A stretch of DNA of 64,000 nucleotides, from NCBI RefSeq assembly GCF_014202335.1, contig NZ_JACHGP010000006.1, positions 310,001 to 374,000 of the forward strand, read 5' to 3'. Below are positions 60,705 to 64,000 of this stretch, piece by piece. Both the position numbers and the translations under genes were made by a program. The stretch comes from Mycobacterium sp. AZCC_0083. GTDB taxonomy: Bacteria > Actinomycetota > Actinomycetes > Mycobacteriales > Mycobacteriaceae. The notes under the pieces were generated by a model that did not search any database, was not told the DNA's origin, and saw nothing but the letters and a program-made list of their open reading frames with translations. The first letter of the stretch is position 1, and each line of letters begins with the position of its first letter.

Positions 60705-61106
60705 TCAGCGCGCTTGCAACTGCGGTGCCGGCGGGCCCCAAGGGGCGGCAGGACGAATTGCCATATGGGGGACGTAGCCGATCTGCCCGTGCGCCTGGGT
60801 TGCGCTGCGCTGCAGTGTTTTGCGCGCCGACACATTGACGAGCAATGCGATCCAGTTCAATAGCAGCAGCGACACTGGGCTCCACCATCCGACGAGCAGG
60901 CAGTGCAGCTGGGCCGACCGGATCGCCGCGTCGCATTGGCTGTATGTGCCGGTGACGGTGGAACTCTGGTTGATCCACAGCACCAGCGCGCCGGTGTGCT
61001 TCATCACGCGCACCTGGAAGATGGGTTCACGAACGGCGTGGCTGTGCCAAGCCGGTGGAACCTGAAGTTGCGGACCGTAGTTGGTGGGCTGATGCGGTGC
61101 ATACAT
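60705..61106 (-). CDS. Small membrane protein of unknown function
   Basis: A 133-residue protein starting at ATG 61106. The N-terminal part is beta-like (QVRVMKHTGALVLWINQSST). One hydrophobic segment (LVGWWSPVSLLLLNWIALLV) lies near residues 70-92, and the C-terminus is Pro-rich (MAIRPAAPWGPPAPQLQAR). It is first in a three-gene unit with 59981-60703 and 59628-59984. No family is recognised. Confidence 0.6.
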   Translation of the reverse strand: MYAPHQPTNYGPQLQVPPAWHSHAVREPIFQVRVMKHTGALVLWINQSSTVTGTYSQCDAAIRSAQLHCLLVGWWSPVSLLLLNWIALLVNVSARKTLQRSATQAHGQIGYVPHMAIRPAAPWGPPAPQLQAR

Positions 61107-61164
61107 GGGTGATCTTCCTATCCTGAGTGGCTATGGGGTTCGGTGTGAAACGGTGCGCTAGTCG

Positions 61165-61671
61165 TTGGGCGGCTTAGTCGGTGTGCCGGCCGATTACCTG
61201 ATTGCGGTAGCGCTGCCACTCGTGGCGGGCTTCGTCGGCCACGAATTGGCGCGGCAGGGCCAGGAACTCGCTCGACAGAGCAAGCAAGCCGACCTGCTGA
61301 GCGAATTCAATCGGCGCTACACGCAGGTGCTGGAGATGCAGCAAAAGCCGGAACATCAGCGTGACCCGACGCTCTATTACGACCGTCTTTGGAACCTACA
61401 GTTCGACCAATACCAATCGTGGTGTCAAGGACTTCTGCCGGAAGAGACCTTCGCCTACTGGATGGACAACCGTTACAGCGATTGGCTGGCCGATAGGGAA
61501 GTCACGCCCATCGCCGCCGTGGCCGGCGAGCCGATCAAGTACCGGGCCGGATTTCACGCTGTCGTCGCGGAATGGAACCACTCTCCCTTTCACGAATTCA
61601 TCGATGATCTCCACGAACTCGGCACCGCTGCGGCCTTTGAGGCGGACAGGAAGCGGCGGGGCCGGGCCTGA
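61165..61671 (+). CDS. Membrane-anchored protein of unknown function
   Basis: A protein of about 160 residues with an N-terminal helix (YLIAVALPLVAGFVGHELA) followed by a coiled-coil-like stretch (RQGQELARQSKQADLLSEFN) and a compact helical domain rich in Trp/Tyr (TLYYDRLWNLQFDQYQSWCQ; EETFAYWMDNRYSDWL). The start is uncertain: TTG 61165, or GTG 61183 just before the helix. The layout resembles uncharacterised proteins in which a membrane anchor carries a cytosolic helical domain. It is divergent from the preceding three-gene unit. Confidence 0.6.
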   Translation: MGGLVGVPADYLIAVALPLVAGFVGHELARQGQELARQSKQADLLSEFNRRYTQVLEMQQKPEHQRDPTLYYDRLWNLQFDQYQSWCQGLLPEETFAYWMDNRYSDWLADREVTPIAAVAGEPIKYRAGFHAVVAEWNHSPFHEFIDDLHELGTAAAFEADRKRRGRA

Positions 61672-61837
61672 ACGGGCTCTGCTCGAGGCGTATTCGGCAG
61701 GCGCTTGTCATCCAAATCCTTGACGGCCTGCACGCCCCCGAACAGACCACGCCCGCAGCGTGGACGTCACGGGACCAGCCGAAAACAATTAGCACCCAAG
61801 CTGATTGGCGCTGCATGACCCATAACGGGTTAAACTC

Positions 61838-62500
61838 TTACGCGTGCCGGTTGGCCCAGCCGTCGTCGTTGTGGGCAAGCAGGTGCAGTGCGCTGTCCCA
61901 TGCGCGGTCGCGGGATCGGTCCAGCCCCCTGCGGATCAGGAAGACCGCCAGTGCGCCGCAGGCGACGATCGCGATCCACACCGTCCCCGAAGCGATGGCC
62001 GCACTCAGCTCGGCGTCATCCGCCGTCATCGGTGCGGCGACCACCTTGCCGGTGGTGTCCAGCCAGACCGTCAGTGACTCGCCCGCTTTGGCCGTCGAAG
62101 TGCTGGTGATCTGTTCGGTCCGCATCCGCGTTCCCTCGTGCCACTGCGCCGTGACTGAAGTGGGACCGCCGGAAGCAGAGCTTTCGACATCCGACGGCAT
62201 GCGTCCGCCGCCGTCAACCACCAGAGCTTGTACGGGGTGGCGATCGTGTGCCTGCAAATCGGCAGTGTGTGCAGACGATGCGTAGACCAGGTCTCCTGCC
62301 TGCGCCGCGGCGGGGATCGCAATGAGTGCGATGAGGAGCGCGGCCAGGACTGCGAGCGCTTCGAGTCGATCGGTGGTGCGAATCAGCGGGTTGAATCCGA
62401 GAGCTTGCACGTGCCAGCGCAGGCGTCCAGCAAACGATGTGACGCCCGTTACAGTCGACCTAGCCGGGATTTCTCCATTTCTCGCAAACACCTTTCCCAT
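61838..62500 (-). CDS. Rv1733c-like two-helix membrane protein
   Basis: A 220-residue protein starting at ATG 62500. It has a short cytosolic N-terminus ending in NPLIRTTDRLEALAVLAALL, a first helix (residues about 38-58), an extracytoplasmic domain (VQALVVDGGGRMPSDVESS; VTAQWHEGTRMRTEQIT; VWLDTTGKVVAAPMTADDAE) and a second helix (TVWIAIVACGALAVFLIRRG) before a charged tail. This is the layout and motif set of the mycobacterial Rv1733c family, some members of which are hypoxia-induced. I saw no convincing DosR box upstream. Confidence 0.8.
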   Translation of the reverse strand: MGKVFARNGEIPARSTVTGVTSFAGRLRWHVQALGFNPLIRTTDRLEALAVLAALLIALIAIPAAAQAGDLVYASSAHTADLQAHDRHPVQALVVDGGGRMPSDVESSASGGPTSVTAQWHEGTRMRTEQITSTSTAKAGESLTVWLDTTGKVVAAPMTADDAELSAAIASGTVWIAIVACGALAVFLIRRGLDRSRDRAWDSALHLLAHNDDGWANRHA

Positions 62501-62574
62501 GGTGACACCAGAGCCGCCGAGTTGCCAGTTTTGGCCGGTCAGAGCGATGGATCTCACATCGCGGAATATGCGCG

Positions 62575-64000
62575 CTACGTGGTCAGGTCGAGGGCAGCGC
62601 GGACGATCGAGTCGGTGTCGATGCCGTGGTAGCGGTAGACGTCGTCGAGCCCACCCGCTTGGCCGAACTGCGAGACCCCAAGAGCGGTGCTCGGGACACG
62701 GTTGATCGTCGAGAGGAATGCCAGGGTGTGCGGGTGCCCGTCCAGCACCGTCACCATCGGTGCCGCGCGCTCGGGTGGCAGCACTTGCTCGAGGATCCAG
62801 CTCGGCGCGTTCGTCAGACCACCGCGGGCCTGTACCGCATCGAATAGCTGACCGGGACTCGTGACGCACACCACGTCGGCTGCAGTGCCGTTCTCTGCCA
62901 GCCGGTCTGCCGCCTGCAGCGTTTCGGTGATCATGGCGCCCATTCCGACCAGTGTCACTGCTGGGCGTCCGGGGCTGCGGCGCAGTGTGTAGGCGCCTGC
63001 GATCACCTGGCGCCTGCGGCGCTCACGGGCCGCAGGATCGGTCGGCACGGCGGCCAGGGTCTGATCGACGGGACGGGTCGACAGTCGCAGGTACGACGAG
63101 CTGCCGTCGGGGCGGCCCAACCGAGCGATGCCGTCGAACAGGGTCCATTCCACTTCGATGGCGAATGCCGGCTCGTAGCTGATACAGCCCGGCTGCTCCA
63201 GCCCGATCGACGGAGTCTTGATGGATTGATGCGCCCCACCTTCGGTGGCAAGGGTCACACCGGCGGGTGTGCCGACCAGGATCGACTGGCCGCCTGCGTA
63301 GATCCCGTAGGACCATGGCTCGAGGGCGCGTTCGACGAACGGGTCGTAGAGCACGCCGATGGGGAAGAGTGGCTGGCCCCACCGGCTCCACGTTGCGCCG
63401 AGTTCCCCCATCAGTCCCACCAGGTTGACCTCGGCGATGCCGAGCTCCATGTGCTGGCCGGTGGGCCTCTCCCGCCAGTGCATGATCGTCTCGGCGTCGT
63501 CGGCGAACCAGTTTTGACGCTCGTTGGGCGACCACACCCCCACCTTGTTCAACCAGCCGGCGAGGTTGGTCGACGAGCTGACGTCGGGACTGACCGTCAC
63601 GACGCGTTTGGCGGCCTCGGGCGCTTCGCGGGTCAGGTCGAGCAGTGCGCGGCCAAGAGCGGCCTGGGTCGTTGCGGTACCGGATGGAGTGCGCCCCATG
63701 TCGGTCGGCACCAATGGTGGTGGGGTGTAGGCGTACTCGTCTCGCTGCAGCCGATCGGCCGCCTGTGCGCACAGCTTCCCGGCCGCGGTGTCGGGGTCGA
63801 GTCGGCGCCACGGATGAGCGGCGTCCATGTCGAGTGCGGTGGCCAACTGGTCGAACTGCTCCACGGTCAGCAGCGAGGAGTGGTTCTGCGGGTGTCCTTC
63901 GATCGGCAGGCCGTAACCCTTGATCGTGTAGGCGATGATCACGGTGGGCCGTGCGTCGTCGATCTGGCGGTAGGCACCGCGTAGCGCCTCCAGGTCGTGG
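62575..64000 (-). CDS. Transketolase-like / homodimeric 2-oxoacid dehydrogenase E1-type TPP enzyme, 5'-truncated by the window edge
   Basis: About 475 C-terminal residues of a thiamine-diphosphate enzyme of the AceE/transketolase type; the start lies beyond base 64000. Visible: VIIAYTIKGYGLPIEGHPQN at the end of the PP domain; a linker; a Pyr domain with RVVTVSPDVSSSTNLAGWL, QHMELGIAEVNLVGLMGELG (with the cofactor-activating Glu) and TLATEGGAHQSIKTPSIGLE; and a C-terminal transketolase domain (PAVTLVGMGAMITETLQAAD; FGQAGGLDDVYRYHGIDTDS). It would decarboxylate a 2-oxoacid or transfer a C2 unit. The exact substrate cannot be fixed from this half. Confidence 0.85.
   Translation of the reverse strand, partial: HDLEALRGAYRQIDDARPTVIIAYTIKGYGLPIEGHPQNHSSLLTVEQFDQLATALDMDAAHPWRRLDPDTAAGKLCAQAADRLQRDEYAYTPPPLVPTDMGRTPSGTATTQAALGRALLDLTREAPEAAKRVVTVSPDVSSSTNLAGWLNKVGVWSPNERQNWFADDAETIMHWRERPTGQHMELGIAEVNLVGLMGELGATWSRWGQPLFPIGVLYDPFVERALEPWSYGIYAGGQSILVGTPAGVTLATEGGAHQSIKTPSIGLEQPGCISYEPAFAIEVEWTLFDGIARLGRPDGSSSYLRLSTRPVDQTLAAVPTDPAARERRRRQVIAGAYTLRRSPGRPAVTLVGMGAMITETLQAADRLAENGTAADVVCVTSPGQLFDAVQARGGLTNAPSWILEQVLPPERAAPMVTVLDGHPHTLAFLSTINRVPSTALGVSQFGQAGGLDDVYRYHGIDTDSIVRAALDLTT

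Noticed and set aside
62501..62574. DosR (hypoxia) box before the Rv1733c-like gene
   Set aside because: No sequence close to the GGGACTTNNGTCCC-type palindrome is present in the short upstream gap.

Overview
The window is high-GC actinobacterial DNA and almost certainly comes from a Mycobacterium/Mycolicibacterium chromosome. The gene order aac(2')-Ic, pxpC, pxpB, fecB2-like repeats the Rv0262c-Rv0265c neighbourhood. A siroheme gene pair (sirB, hemD with a winged helix) lies close to nirBD. There is also a DesA3/ferredoxin-reductase pair, a PknF-type kinase, an Rv1747-like FHA-ABC exporter, PknH-type sensor domains, LppX/LprG-type and DUF7373 lipoproteins, and an Rv1733c-like membrane protein. 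Both ends cut a gene: nirB on the left and an AceE/transketolase-type TPP enzyme on the right. No tRNA, rRNA, CRISPR array, transposase or integrase was seen.

Layout. 1-8700: nitrite reductase nirBD, a TetR regulator divergent from a hemerythrin/flavin monooxygenase pair, an unrecognised membrane protein, sirB-hemD and the intrinsic aminoglycoside 2'-N-acetyltransferase. 8700-13260: 5-oxoprolinase subunits, a queuosine-precursor transporter, a siderophore-binding lipoprotein and a YeiH exporter preceded by a 29-residue membrane microprotein. 13460-15844: a ferredoxin reductase and a fatty-acid desaturase, each broken by an apparent one-base insertion. 15848-23350: two helical or ferritin-like proteins, a luxE-luxC acyl-reductase pair, a BCCT betaine/choline/carnitine-type transporter divergent from it across a palindrome-rich region, an SDR and a small secreted protein.

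23357-39249 is a catabolic island of about 15.7 kb, bounded by two direct copies (90 bp, 4 mismatches) of the 3' end of a lysE-type exporter gene. It holds a leftward group (DUF1028, M20 peptidase, acyl-CoA-dehydrogenase-like flavoenzyme, sarcosine-oxidase-like enzyme, quaternary-ammonium-type Rieske oxygenase, MmgE/PrpD) and a rightward group (IclR regulator, nitrilase-fold amidase, polyamine-type ABC importer, CocE hydrolase, unknown protein). Related palindromic sites lie in front of its transcription units and are probably the IclR operators. The logic suggests import and N-demethylation of an N-methylated, betaine-like or amide compound.

39848-59543 is the most unusual part: a phosphothreonine-signalling locus. 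It contains one PknF-like Ser/Thr kinase whose extracellular part is a siderophore-binding-protein (FecB/TroA-like) domain. It also has an FHA-FHA-ABC exporter fused to a PknH-type extracellular sensor, five free-standing PknH-type sensor proteins, two FHA+HTH cytosolic proteins, a WhiB-like protein with unusual cysteine spacing, DUF7373 and LprG-like lipoproteins, a DUF4189 secreted protein and a Pro-rich membrane protein. Three membrane proteins carry a T(T/Q)VVP motif in their cytosolic N-terminus that could be a phosphoacceptor read by the FHA domains. Scraps of DUF7373 3' ends next to the kinase gene show that the lipoprotein family has been expanding and decaying here. 59628-62500 holds small membrane and lipoprotein genes of unclear role.
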